From Zanthoxylum bungeanum (Eukaryota > Streptophyta > Magnoliopsida > Sapindales > Rutaceae), in the NCBI GenBank assembly GCA_019454045.1, contig SKCR01018428.1:62001-126000 (forward strand): a DNA stretch of 64,000 nucleotides. Direction: 5' to 3'. The notes below the pieces were generated by a model, which was not told the DNA's origin, ran no database searches, and saw only the letters and a list, made by a program, of their open reading frames with translations. The translations under genes were made by a program, and so were the position numbers. Of this stretch, positions 1 to 11,129 are shown piece after piece (within the stretch, counting starts at the first letter, position 1; every line of letters begins with the position of its first letter).

Positions 1-2364
1 TTTTCCGCAAAATGGCCTACAACATATTTTTGATCGAACCGACTATCCGACACTTATGGAAACTGCCCAGGTCAGATCCAATAGTGTTGAGGCAGTTCAT
101 GGGCTGCTCAAACTGTGACGGATTCACTGTTTGGACAGCCGTCACTCGGTTGACTCAAAAGTCACCCGGTAACGCCGTTTTTGGCCGTTTTCGCTTATTT
201 CAAGTCAGAAACACTTTCCGTCAATTGTGCCAACACCCAAATTACATCCAAAATATTCTAAAGACAACAATTTCATCATAAAATCAGATTTAGTTCCAGG
301 TCAAACCAGAAAACGAAATTGGCCTAATTTTCACACTTAAATCCAATTTTCAACAAGATTAATCTAATTAATCCATCACCAAATGAGTCCCACCACAAAT
401 GAAAAACTCTAGAATAATTCTAGGATATATAAGAGTGGATCAACAACTCTAGAATGGCAACAATTTTTTCCAACAATAATTTGAACAAATTATAACAAAA
501 TTACACTAATTAGTTCCATAATCTACTTCACACATGCCCAAACTTCCTTCTCCATCAACCACAAACAAAAGCCCGAAATTTTCACAAACAAAGAAACCCT
601 AGAACATTTCTAAGTATTCAAGAAAGCAAGAAACTAATTTACAAGCTTTGTTGTAGAAGATTACCTTTTTAATCTCTTAAAAACCAAACTTTTTCTTGAA
701 TTTTTCTTTGTCTTTTTTGCTTGATTTCATCAAACTAAAAAATGGGTTTTCTTTTGAAGAGTGGTCGTTCATGGCAGCAAAAAAATTGAGGAGGAAGAAA
801 ATAATTTCCTTTTAAAGGAAGCTTTGACCGAATTATTGGGTATTAGGGGTATTTTGGGAATTTTTCAATTTAATCAAATTAAATCTTCTTTAAATCAAAT
901 CAAACTTTACACTAACCAATCATAATTAGAAAAGTGAAGTTTGATTTAATAATATGCCAAGTGTTACCAATTATAACTCATTATATGTCATAATAATTAT
1001 GACAAAAAGAATAAGGCTAGAAATTAATTATTTAATTATTTAACCAATAAAAAATTAAACAATCAATTTACACACATATATGTATTTTTATTTACATTAA
1101 ATAACAAATACATATATTTATGGCATGTGTCAAAATCTCATTTGACGAATAATTAATGTGTATCTAATCACATTATGTATCAGATACAAATAAACAATAA
1201 TTATTAGCAGACAAAAATATCATAATGCATGTGTTATCGTTTAACCGATTAAACGATCCGGATTAACTCATTTAATCCGATGAAGTATTATGAATAATCC
1301 ATATTATTCATATCACGTTGCCCAAGTGCTCAACAAGTACACTTCATATTGTGGGACTCTCTAAATTTAGGTTTATCCATCACGAAATCCGATTTCGTGT
1401 CTGTAATCCACCCACTCATGGATTATGACGACCACGGATAATCTCGCTAAACAATGCAAGTTGAGGTCATAGCATATGTATAATCTCTCTGTCACAGGCT
1501 ATCCGTATTATACCTGGAATATAGATCGGAACGTCAAATCTATTCAGTATAATACAATCGACTTTTAATTTATGATCTCTAAATAACACTTGGAACTAAT
1601 TTCTGAAGTTATACCATGGCCATAGATTTACTAGATCGTAAACACGTGAGGATGCCTATGCCCTGTACACAGGACAAACGGATCTTGTCTTGATACGCAC
1701 AAGATATCATGAGCATCAGTCCACACCCAATGAACAGGCGGAGGTCTGATCATGGCTAGATCTTTGACGTGACTACCATCAAAGTGTGGAGGATAGCTCA
1801 TATATCCACAGTGGTATCTCAAGTCGAAGGACCACTATGCTCGCTCAACTCGAGAAGGTTCCTATTGACATTGGTGTACCATCTATTTGGAAACCTTCAG
1901 TGAGTCGTTCAGTGTCTTATCAAATAAAAACCTACATGTCTATACGAGTCTCCCGAGACTCATGGTTCACTGGGATAAACCATCAGACCAAGTCATGATA
2001 TATGACATGTACTGGTCTCAGCGGATTTTACTAACCGACCCGTGTTAGTAAATCTTGACTAGGAACTTTATTTAAGGATATATAAGTAATAGTGCGCTTC
2101 CCAATGTCAATTACAAATTACGTTGTAACTGCGCATTATACTGTAAATCCTAGGGTCTTTGTCTAATATACATTTATCACTGAACTAGATTCAGTTTCCA
2201 TCTAATCATAATCAGATGTCTAATCGCAATTAGATCGAATAAGCGTATAAAAGACAAGGGTGCTACCAATTAAAATAGTAATATTATGAAAAATAGAACT
2301 GCTCGTATTTATGAATCAGACATAAATACGATCCGGATTGGCACTCGGAGCACCAACCCTAACA
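1..2364 (-). mobile_element. Family-X LTR, truncated by window start
   Basis: This non-coding repeat is the same family and orientation as 56569-59090: its first bases match that copy from about 56767, so roughly 200 bp lie outside the window. It ends in ACCCTAACA at 2364. Read on the minus strand it starts TGTTAGGGTTGGTGCTC, the family-X LTR start. It carries the family's conserved palindrome CACGAAAT..ATTTCGTG near 1381-1399. Short ORFs inside have no coding character. Solo LTR or end of a longer element cannot be decided because the left edge is missing. Confidence 0.8.
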
Positions 2365-2370
2365 TTTGCC

Positions 2371-4595
2371 TGTAGGAAACGCTTTCCCTCGCGCAGCGGA
2401 AGCGGTTAGGCCCACGGATTGAACTTGAAATTTTTTTCTGATTTGCCCTTCCTTTGACCGAATAGTACCAGTGGGTATACTGAAATTTTGCTTCTGTTTT
2501 GAACAAGATTTCAGCCTCGGAATGCCCCTGAAACAGTCCCCGAACAGCCCCTTGAACTGCAGTGAAACAGCGGACTGTTTTGCACCCGTTACACGCGTGA
2601 ACTGCACCCAAACCAGTCCAGAATTTGCGTGATCTGCTGTAGGCTTTTAGGTCTGATTTTTCACTCAAAAACAATCCTAACTCAGCCCTAAAATTACCCC
2701 AAAGTGTTTCCCAAAAACCGAATTAAAACCAAACAAAAACCGAGCCCCAAAATTGGTGATGTGCGTGCGGCAGTGGGGAACTTACTGCCTCACTACCGTG
2801 AGTTACTAGAGAGGGGAAGAAGAGATTTCCAACGCCACAAGATCTTCCGAGTTATGTCTCGTTACTTACGGAGGGTAGTGTGGGCTACGCTCACAAATTA
2901 ATTCTCTAAACGTTTTAGAGATCTAATCACACACCAAAATAATTTTCTGGTTCTTCAATAATCTTTCTCAATTTTTAAGAGCATGAAGAAGAGAAGGAGG
3001 CTAGGGTTTTCTAATGTCTAGTTCTTAAAAGAAAAATTATATTTTTCTTTTTATACTTAGGGTAATTTTTTTCATAAAACAAATCAACCACAAGTCTCCC
3101 AATCCTCTCATAATTTCGGCCAAGGCAAGGAATTTTTTTTTTATTTTGTTTCCAAAACAAACAAATCATATTCCTTACTTAATGAGGAATTCGGCCAAGC
3201 TAAGGTATTTTGATTTGATTTTGTTTCCCAAACAAACAAATCCTATTCCTTATCCAATGAGGAATTCGGCCATGGTGATGTATTTTGATTTGATTTTGTT
3301 TCCCAAACAAACAAATCATATTCCTTATCTAATAAGGAATTCGACCATGGTGATGATTTTTGTTTCCAAAATAAATCTTAGCCTTATTAAATTATATCAT
3401 ATATAATTCAATGTTCTATTTTTAATAATTATCATATAATTATTAATACCTTACATTAACTTTTAATGTATAGTCTCAAGTGTGATGTAATTAATAATAT
3501 TAATAATATTTATTCTTTGTGAGTATATAATTGGACTGTCCAATTATATTAACTCCGCTAAAGTATATTGAGCTAGCACGGGGACCAAATGGACCTACGG
3601 TTCTGAGCTCCAATAATCTCGAAATATTAATTAAGCTCTTAATTAAATATTCTGAATTATTAACTCCGGGTTATTCCACTAAAAATCCGAAGTTGCACTC
3701 TCGTTGCCGTAGATGAAATATTAAGTCGAACCAAGTCGGTGTCCACCGATATAGTCATTGCATACGAATTGATTCTTCACGAGTATCTCGTAATTAGGGC
3801 CGGGTCATAATGTCTGTTATACCCCTCTAATTATTTTTACCTTAAGTACCATTGATTCTCCAATGAACGATTTATTCATAACTATTATGAATATTAATCT
3901 TTCTATTCGTAATAGAAAGACTTGAGCGCTCAAATCGTTCAAGTACCGAATCAACCCTTAAGAAAGATATTCATCTACTTCTCGCAAGAAGGAGTGAACT
4001 CCATGTCTATGTAAAACGTTTCTAGCTACAAAACAAATTGTGCCCCCAAAGTACGTAGCTATTGGTTGGGATTGCTACACCAACCTCACCTTTGTAAATC
4101 AAAGGACACAGCCTGCCATGCAGGAGTTCGTAGTATACTCAGGATTAAGATCAATCCATATATGACCATCAAGTAGATGGAAATGACTTTCTTTGCTTAA
4201 TGGATATTATAAGAATGTCATTTCTTTCTGGGTCCAGTCCTATATGATCGCATCATACAAGGTGCCTCCATTCTCATGTCTCTACATGGACGATCCGGAT
4301 TAAGATCGCCATACAAATATAAAATGGACCGCAGTTATAGATAAACCACAAACAAAGTACCCGGTTTGTTTTCTCTCTATGGATTATTTAAGATTACTAA
4401 CTTCAGACTCAAATCCTCTGGTGTATGACACTCATACACTAAGTCTGAAGGTACATAAGTAATCTACGGTATTTACGATGATATATAATATGCGAAAATA
4501 AACAAACAATTTGATAAATGAATAATACATAGTTTTATTTCAAAATGTATGAAACCGTTTACATCACATGTAGCTCTAGGGCATACATCCCAACA
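2371..4595 (-). mobile_element. Solo LTR of family Y, TSD TTGCC
   Basis: The 2.2-kb sequence begins TGTAGGAAACG and ends ATCCCAACA. It is flanked by a perfect 5-bp duplication TTGCC (2366-2370 and 4596-4600). It belongs to the same family as the LTRs of Copia Y (12140-16501 and 39142-41118), sharing for example the stretch around 3560-3610 with 15470-15520 and 40090-40130. No internal domain is present, so it is a solo LTR left by LTR-LTR recombination. It sits one base beyond the family-X LTR end at 2364. Confidence 0.88.
3155..3379. repeat. Three 75-bp tandem repeats in solo Y LTR
   Basis: Each unit begins AAACAAACAAATC, at 3155, 3230 and 3305 (exact 75-bp spacing), and continues through GAGGAATTCGGCC. 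The units differ by a few substitutions and the last is shortened. The other Y LTRs lack this array but have a different tandem duplication at about the same place, so this looks like a variable segment of the LTR. Confidence 0.85.
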
Positions 4596-4600
4596 TTGCC

Positions 4601-4860
4601 GCCCAGTGTGGGAGGTGCATAGCACGGGGAAGATCCAAAAGCCTCTGTGGCGTTTGCAGCCTCGGGATATGCTTAGCATGGGGACGGAGAATGCCCATGT
4701 GGCGTTGGACATCCCATTTCGGATCCACTAGGAGCATAGCACGAGAAAGGTTAGAAGGCCTATGTGGCATTTACTACCTATGGGACTGCCTAGCATGAGG
4801 AGAGTCTCATGGCGTTGGCTGCCCCCACGATATGTAGCTCGATTTACCGGGAAGTTGGAC
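4601..4860. repeat. Degenerate tandem repeat, about 55-65 bp units
   Basis: Four imperfect units begin with variants of GCATAGCACGGGG (near 4618, 4671, 4734 and 4790), each followed by a variant of TGTGGCGTT. No coding or terminal signals are seen. It is probably non-coding retrotransposon sequence next to the 47-bp array downstream. Confidence 0.6.
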
Positions 4861-5094
4861 TGTAAGGTTCAAAATTATTTTTTTGGGTGGCCGAAGGCAG
4901 GACGCTTTCTTGGGCACCTACGCTGTTTATTTTTAAGTCAATGCGGGGTATGTAATATATCACCCCCGTTGGGCATTGTGTTTTTTTCGTCTATTTTTAT
5001 TTTATTAAAGACTTGGCGCGGGACGCCATTACCAAGCTCATTAGGGGTTGCCGGAGGTTGAAGATATTCCCTCTTTGGCTCAGCCTTAAGTTAA
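4861..5094. other. Unassigned spacer between repeat arrays
   Basis: The open frame running through here is only 99 codons, spans a T-rich stretch and has no recognisable domain. No gene is called. Confidence 0.4.
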
Positions 5095-5430
5095 ATTGTT
5101 GAGAATGTTGGCTTGAGGCTGGGTTGCGTCCCGCCGAGACCATTGTTGAGAATATTCGCTCGGGGCTGGGTTACGTCCCGCCGAGACCCTTATTGAGAAT
5201 GCTAGCTCAAGGTTGGATTGCGTCCCGCCGAGGCCATTATTGAGAATATTGGCTCGGGACCGGGATACGTCTCACTGAGGCCATTGTTGAGAATGTTGAA
5301 TCATGTATGGGTTGCGTACCACCGAGGCCATTGTTGAGAATGCTAGCTCGGGGCTGGGTTACTTCCTACCGAGGCCATTATTGAGAATTTTGGCTCGGGA
5401 CTGGGTTGCGTCCCGTCGAGGCCTAGTTAT
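5095..5430. repeat. Seven-copy 47-bp tandem repeat
   Basis: The marker GAGAAT recurs at 5101, 5148, 5195, 5242, 5289, 5336 and 5383, a constant 47-bp period. The unit contains GGCTCGGGGCTGGGTTGCG and CCGCCGAGGCC with scattered substitutions. The constant length despite substitutions implies array expansion followed by point mutation. It is probably part of the non-coding region of an LTR element. Confidence 0.92.
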
Positions 5431-5967
5431 GTTAGTTGGCATGGGGTCAGAGCATCTCCCCCATGGCCAGGTGCTGATTAGCATGAGGGGGAACATTCCA
5501 TTGTGGCCAAGTGTTATGGATAGCTCGGGGCAGTCTTTTCCGTTTAATCAAGATAGGTGGCTCGGATGGGTGCCACGTGCAACAGAGGGTTGATCTCACT
5601 AGTTGGATTTCAAACGGACGGACGAGATGGAGATATCGTTCAGTTGGCTCGAAACGAGTTGGTTGCGCCAATTTAGCGCACAATCCACAAGCGTACGACA
5701 CGTGACAGAATGAGAGGGAAAATAGGAAAACCCTAGAGTCATTTGACGGGCATTTATGGTAGCATGACAAGACAACATCTTTTGATGGTATAAGTAACTT
5801 ACCGACCTGAGCGCATAACAACTTGGAGACCGACCAGTTCGGGCCGGAGGAGACCATAATAAGTTTAATAGTAAGATGTCGACTCGTGGCCAGTGTGCAT
5901 TTACCCTACTGTTATAGTTCTTGGCACCAACTCATCAACTCGTTGATACCAAGAACTATGGGACAAA
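5431..5967. other. Non-coding stretch upstream of V LTR, with hairpin
   Basis: No gene is supported here. An inverted repeat with 11-bp perfect arms, ATAGTTCTTGG (5914-5924) and CCAAGAACTAT (5949-5959), has a 24-nt spacer and ends 8 bp before the V LTR. The ORFs crossing this region lack domains. Confidence 0.5.
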
Positions 5968-6894
5968 TGTTGATTGTGATTTTTGGGCACCAGGATCCCA
6001 ATAAAACAAGAATGGCATAAAAGGGATTTCCGTTTCCAAAATTTTGAGGGCCGAAACTCTGTGAGAAGGAGCATCCCGTCTAGCGTTAGGGTCGGGTCGA
6101 TTCATATACATCACTCGACCCGAAGAGTGAAGATGTTCAGGGCAGCTCAGATAGTTGATATTTCGGTACCAACCCGACATGATTGCTCAGCAACCGTCAC
6201 TCCTGATTTTCGACCCGATAGAGCTGGTCAGGGTGTTGGTTTTTTATCACATGATCATGACCGGGTGGTTGGAATCTGGGATAGGGACTCACATTCTCTA
6301 AAAGGTCTGATGTGATGGGAGCATGTGACTATTTAATCTTCTGACACTAGATAACGTGTGGCAATGGCTATGAGTAGCATGATTTAATGATATGTAGGCG
6401 TCAGAAGGCATGTGTGTCAGACATTATGGTTACTGTTCGCAGAGCAGGTGGGGCAGAGAGCTTTGGCATTGATTGCAGATTCATGTGGCTGACGTCATGG
6501 GAATAGTGTAACAGTGTAATTTTCCCTAGTATATAAAGGGCTTGGGAGATCATTGTAAGGGGTTAGCAAATTGTACTTGATCCTTGCTACTTGTAAGAAA
6601 AGAGAGCAAAGGTTTTGTAAGACAAAATAAGGGTTGGTCGGTCAAAGCCGAGCACTTGTGTATAGAGGTCTGTCCAACCCGACCACGTAATAAAAACTTC
6701 ATTTTCTTTGTGCCTGTGGACGTAGGTCGATCCAATCCACCGAACCATATTAAACCGTCTGTTTTGTCTGTATTTTCTCCCGTTTTGTTAAGTTTATATT
6801 TGATCCTCAAACCAAACAAATTCACAGTTGAGGGAATGATGTTTGAGAGGTAAGTTTATCGATTTACTCCTGAAACGAAAATCAACCGTCAACA
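5968..6894 (+). mobile_element. Family-V LTR (copy 1)
   Basis: The 927-bp sequence starts TGTTGATTGTG and ends CGTCAACA. Length and ends match copy 2 (53184-54108, 925 bp). The last 250 bp align with copy 2, including GTGGACGTAGGT / GTAGACGTAGGT and the CCGAACCA motif, and with the inverted copy starting at 63562. A TATA-like TATATAAAG lies at 6530-6538, as expected for a plus-strand LTR promoter. No matching TSD is visible (ACAAA left, ATGTA right), so it is not a clean solo LTR; it may be a 3' LTR. Confidence 0.68.
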
Positions 6895-7130
6895 ATGTAT
6901 GTTAGAGATTTGGCGACATAGAATGATATGATTCATAAGTAATTTTACAATGGGAGAGTTGAAGAGCTATTAGGTTGTTTGAGGAGATGCCTTGTATGAA
7001 TGTGATTTCGTTGACTTTGATGATCAGTAGGCTTGATTTGCATGGAGGACTTGTGAATCTTTCTTGGTTTTTAATGCTCGTATTTTCCCACTTCAAGCAC
7101 ATTAGCATGGGTTTTGATGGATCGATTCGT
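6895..7130 (+). pseudogene. Fragment of a PPR-repeat protein gene
   Basis: Immediately after the V LTR, plus-strand frames give a PPR-like stretch: NGRVEE in one frame, then AIRLFEEMPCMNVIS one base out of register, followed by TLMISRLDLHGGLVN. This is the pattern of the plant PLS-type pentatricopeptide repeat, typically NGRVEEARRLFDEMPERNVVSW. Pentatricopeptide proteins act in organelle RNA processing. Here there is one frameshift, an upstream stop and barely two repeats, so this is a relic. The LTR end and the fragment abut. Confidence 0.6.
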
Positions 7131-8179
7131 GGGAAAAGTTACTTATAGAGTTATAGGTGAAAGCGTAAAACCACAACCGTTGTTAAATATCCACGCTATA
7201 AGAGACAATTTTGACGCCAAAGGTCATTAAGCAATGACGGAACCAAAAATTTAGAGGAGATCTAGTATAAATATGTTAAAAAAATCTTGGAAATGATGAT
7301 AGTAGGCATAAATATGCTATAAGAGACAATAGTTCGGTTATTTCTACGGTTCCGTTCAATTTGGTTTGTTTTTTTTTTAACAATAATAATAAAATTTGAA
7401 AAAATTAGTAACATTCATTAAATCTAACAATTATTCAAATAATGTACACTATCACTTATAATCATCACAACTATACTAATATAAGCATTTCATGATATAC
7501 AATCATCATTTAAATAATTTCAAATGTTTGAAAATAAAAAAGAAACATAACCAAAACAAAAAATAAAAATATTTCATGAAATCAATCATCAGTAAATACC
7601 AAGTAAATTAATAATGCAGTACATATAAAATATAAAATAACAAAAAAATGGTAAAAAACATGATTTTACTTTTAAAAAAAAATTAATTTAATCAAATATT
7701 TATTCAGTTAATTTTGGTTCGGTTCGGTTAGAATTTTTAATTTAATTGAACTCATTTGCTTTGGTTCGTTTTTTTTGTTAAAAAATCAAAAGTTATTTTT
7801 TAAAAAAAAATTTATTGATTCAGTTCGGATTTTTCGATTCTATTCAGGTCCCCTAAATGAGAAATATAAACTAAAATAGAGGTATGGATGATTTTTTATA
7901 ATATTTATAAATAAAAAAATACTGAAGATGAGAGTATATATTAAAAACATTAAAAATGATATTTAAGTCATCTAAATAGAATTTCCGTGGTGTGGCTGTT
8001 CGTTAGATTTTTTCCGTTCAAGATTCATCGCAGCGTACCAATTTTTGTCATATAAAAAAACACATGGTAAAGTAGCGGTACTATGTAGTATATCAGCATG
8101 AAAAATCATGCGGACGCCGGCACAACAGAACGATTGGTCATTTAAAATTTATTAAAATAATATGTATTTAAGGAGTAGG
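7131..8179. other. AT-rich intergenic DNA, no gene seen
   Basis: Long A and T runs, and short stretches of the type TTCGGTTCGGTT (near 7330-7370 and 7700-7840), suggest old non-autonomous transposon debris. No open frame, terminal repeat pair or RNA gene could be supported. Confidence 0.4.
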
Positions 8180-8191
8180 ATGTTTGATGAG

Positions 8192-8365
8192 GCGCCCGAT
8201 GGTGTGGTTTGGTGTCAAAGAGTTTAAAATTTGGTTGTGAGGTAATGAGTTCAAGTACATGAGTGTATTTCTTATAAAAGCCTAAGGCAGTCTGGAGTTT
8301 TACCTGCTCCGCTAAAGCCTTGGTCTGATGATTTGATAGTGGGATTTCCAACGTTAAAAAAAAAA
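8192..8365 (+). mobile_element. SINE with 12-bp TSD
   Basis: A 174-bp unit begins GCGCCCGATGG and ends in an 11-12 A tract. It is flanked by a perfect 12-bp duplication ATGTTTGATGAG (8180-8191 and 8366-8377). A weak pol III B-box-like GAGTTCAAGTAC lies about 60 bp into the element; the A box is uncertain. Poly-A tail plus a long TSD is the signature of L1-assisted retroposition. It sits about 440 bp beyond the 3' end of the peroxidase gene. Confidence 0.78.
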
Positions 8366-8808
8366 ATGTTTGATGAGATATATGAAAAGTAATTGTTTGG
8401 TATATTATTTATAAGCTGTTTTCTAAAAGTAAATCCCTTGATATTTTTAGAAGCTCCTATCAAATATTATGAAATAAGTTGATTTATTTTAATTAAAAAC
8501 TATGAAATTAACTAACCAAAAAGGGGCTTAAATTTTATTTCACAAGAAATGATGTAATACATAAAATTAACTCTTAGTAAGACATAAATCTATAGCTAAT
8601 AAAGATTAGTATGCAGCAAGAAGACGTTGTTAAAGACCAATTGTTTTTTTGATATAATAATTTAAGATAACATGATAAAAAATTTTGCATATGACATTGC
8701 TACTCCCTTTGGTGAATCCACTAATTTGGATCTCCAATTTTTCAATAGCTTGAGCAGCACATAAAATCTGTGAGTTACAAACAAATATAAAAATACAACC
8801 ATGCAGGC
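8366..8808. other. Peroxidase 3' flank
   Basis: This AT-rich sequence lies downstream of the peroxidase stop on the minus strand and would hold its 3' UTR and polyadenylation region. No clear single AATAAA can be assigned. No other gene is seen. Confidence 0.4.
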
Positions 8809-10459
8809 TCATGTGTTCACAAATCTACAATTCCTTCTCACTTCCCCATTGACAAAGCTATCTGGGTTTGTAATATTTCCCATTTTCACCATTGAATCAG
8901 AAAATTGTTGGAAGAAAGCAAGAGGATCATGTGCATACTTCTTCACAAGCTCTTTTGTTTGGATTCCAAGAATGCTGGAGTACATTTCTTGATCCGAATT
9001 TAGCAACCCTTCTCCTTGCAAAAGTGTTTGGTAAAAAGAATTGTCGAAAAGATTTGGTGTTTCATAATCCATTGCTGTTTCATTATTGTCACCTCCAACA
9101 GCTGGACATACTGATTTCAAGTTGCTGAGACGAGTCTCTGATAAGGGATTTATGCCTGAAGTTACTCTAAAGTCTCCATAAATTCTGTTCCGGAAATTCA
9201 CACAGCGTGCCATTCCAATGGTGTGAGCCCCTGCAGTGTTTCAAGTTTCAATTGAAAAAGTCAGGTAAGATGGGCAGTAAAATCTTACAATCAGGACAGT
9301 CCTGGTCAGCCTATAGCCCCAAAATATATTTTATTATAGATTTCAAATAACTAATGGCCAAGTCGCAAATTCTTTATATTATAATATTATATTATGGTCA
9401 AATACTTCGAAATGAAAAAATAATTTTAGGTCTCGATGATATCAGGATCAATTCTACTTATAATATATGAAATATGCATGGTCGAATTATAATAGTATAG
9501 ATTAAAAACTGGTGAATAGAACTGATTGCTTGGAATAAGAGAATATACATGTATCCCATGTGAGATATGGGATATTAATATTTTACCAGAAAGAGCCACC
9601 ATATCGGTAATAGAAAGGCCTTGATAATGAAACTTGGAAATAATAGAAAGAAGGCCCTCTTCTGAAGTGGGCAGATTCGAGTCTGCTAATTCGTAGCCTG
9701 CTGTTTTAGAGTCCTTTCTTCCCACTGGAACATCCCAGTATGGTCCACCAACCTGCACACAATTCCAGTTATGCCACCTCAACTTGTATACCCAACAAAA
9801 ATATTGTTTTTAAGAAGAAGAATTGAGTTGAGTTATGTAAAGTTTTTCATAACCAATTATTGCACGTGTTTTAATAGAATATACACCCATCAATCAACAT
9901 TTATAAAAAGACTCAGCACAAAATTTAGGTGAGTAGTGAATACAAGTCTCACGCTCACCACAATGACAGCGTCTCTTGCAGCAACGGTGAGAATATCGGC
10001 ACAAGAGACAATCCCAGGGCACTCAGATTCGAGCTTGTTCTTGATCCTATCAATAATCCTGAAACCTTTAAGGGCGTTTCTGTTGATAGAAGCTTTTTTC
10101 TCGCCTTGTAAGTCAATTGTATCGTCTAGTAAAACTGACCCGTCACATCCCTGCATCATTCAATTATAAGCAACAACAAAGCTAGCTAGTAAGTAAATTA
10201 AAAAGATTTGATCGATCACCTGAACAAAGCAGTCATGGAAGTGCAAACGGAGTATTAAGGCAGCGTTGCGGGGATCCGAAAGCACAGCACATTCCATTTC
10301 TTTCCTAACAATCTCGAACACAGTAGGGCAAGTCTTGGCATAGTAATCCAATGTTAAATAATACGGGTCACTTGCATGCAACCTGGGGATACAAATTGAA
10401 AAAACCAAAAGTTGCAAAATTGGAAGCCTGCTAATTAGATGATGAATTGAAGCTGCCAT
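8809..10459 (-). CDS. Class III secretory peroxidase (peroxidase 11-like)
   Basis: This haem peroxidase oxidises phenolics with H2O2 in the cell wall or apoplast and belongs to the plant class III family (EC 1.11.1.7). It has four exons: 10459-10220, 10150-9959, 9752-9587 and 9230-8809, with introns of 69, 206 and 356 bp, all GT-AG. Joined, they give 1020 nt and 339 residues in one frame. Exons 2 and 3 are 192 and 166 bp, the classic sizes for this family. Residues 1-29 form a signal peptide. R71 and H75 of RLHFHDCF are the distal catalytic pair, and H202 of GAHTIG is the proximal haem ligand. GCDGS at 81-85 holds calcium ligands, and cysteines for the four disulphides are present. The C-terminus NCRFVNT and the [11 protein letters not shown] segment resemble Arabidopsis PER11 from memory. 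No disabling change was seen. It is the only intact gene in the window. Confidence 0.95.
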
Positions 10460-10511
10460 TATTAACTGTTATTTGCTGATTGAGAGTGGGAAAGATAGGT
10501 GGGACTCATAA

Positions 10512-10525
10512 ATTTATATATATAC
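10512..10525 (-). promoter_or_regulatory. TATA box of the peroxidase gene
   Basis: On the minus strand the sequence reads TATATATATAAATT, about 55-65 bp upstream of the peroxidase ATG (10459). That is the expected place for a plant TATA box with a short 5' UTR. No other TATA-like run is closer. Confidence 0.65.
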
Positions 10526-10724
10526 ATAGAAGTGTGATAGAATTAATTTGAATGGCCATGGCCGTTTTGAGTATTTTGAATGAATATGTGTTTTGAGTCA
10601 ACAGAGGATGCAACTAATGTTGGCCTGGTTGGTGGGTTTCTCGTAAACCGAAATTAAACGAAATGACAATGAGACAATAGCTTTAATAAGACGTGTTACA
10701 TCCCATTTGTTAATTGTTTAAGTT
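10526..10724. other. Peroxidase upstream region
   Basis: This is proximal promoter space between the TATA box and the candidate MITE. No specific regulatory site can be defended by eye. Confidence 0.35.
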
Positions 10725-11129
10725 AAATTATCATCCATCCACCTAAATAATATAATAAATATTGAAATCTTAAAAAAATTCGAATATTTTTAAATTATCA
10801 TATGTCTACTTAAAATTATGAAAAATAAATATTTTAGATCCAAATTACAACTTTTTTAGGGTGAATTGTCATTTTAGTGAGTAATTCTTGGATATAAAAT
10901 GTTCATAATTATAAAATATCATTTTCGCAACTAAGTTTTTGGTGTAAAATATTCGCAATCATAGATGATACTTTTTAGTATAAAATATCATTTTATAATA
11001 TTCACAATTATTAAATTTTAAATGTAAAATATACAATTCACATAATTTAAATGGACAGAGGATTGGTTTTAAAAAATGATAAATATTTTCAAATTTTATC
11101 TTAATTTAAGGTGAATGGATGATAAATTC
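10725..11129. mobile_element. Candidate MITE upstream of the peroxidase
   Basis: An AT-rich block of about 400 bp has imperfect terminal inverted repeats. The left end reads AATTATCATCCATCCACCTAA, and the complement of the right end reads ATTTATCATCCATTCACCTTA. The interior repeats variants of AAAATATTCACAAT. No clear TSD was resolved, so the superfamily is not assigned. Confidence 0.45.

Noticed and set aside
5095..5430. CRISPR array
   Set aside because: The units are contiguous tandem repeats with no unique spacers, in a plant genome.
5303..6315. ORFs 5303-5593, 5447-5857 and 5983-6315
   Set aside because: They lie in the tandem array, the spacer and the V LTR, have no recognisable domain and occur on both strands.
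8809..9213. Separate small proteins starting at the Met codons of single peroxidase exons
   Set aside because: Splice sites and family exon sizes join them into one 339-residue gene; the internal Met codons are not starts.
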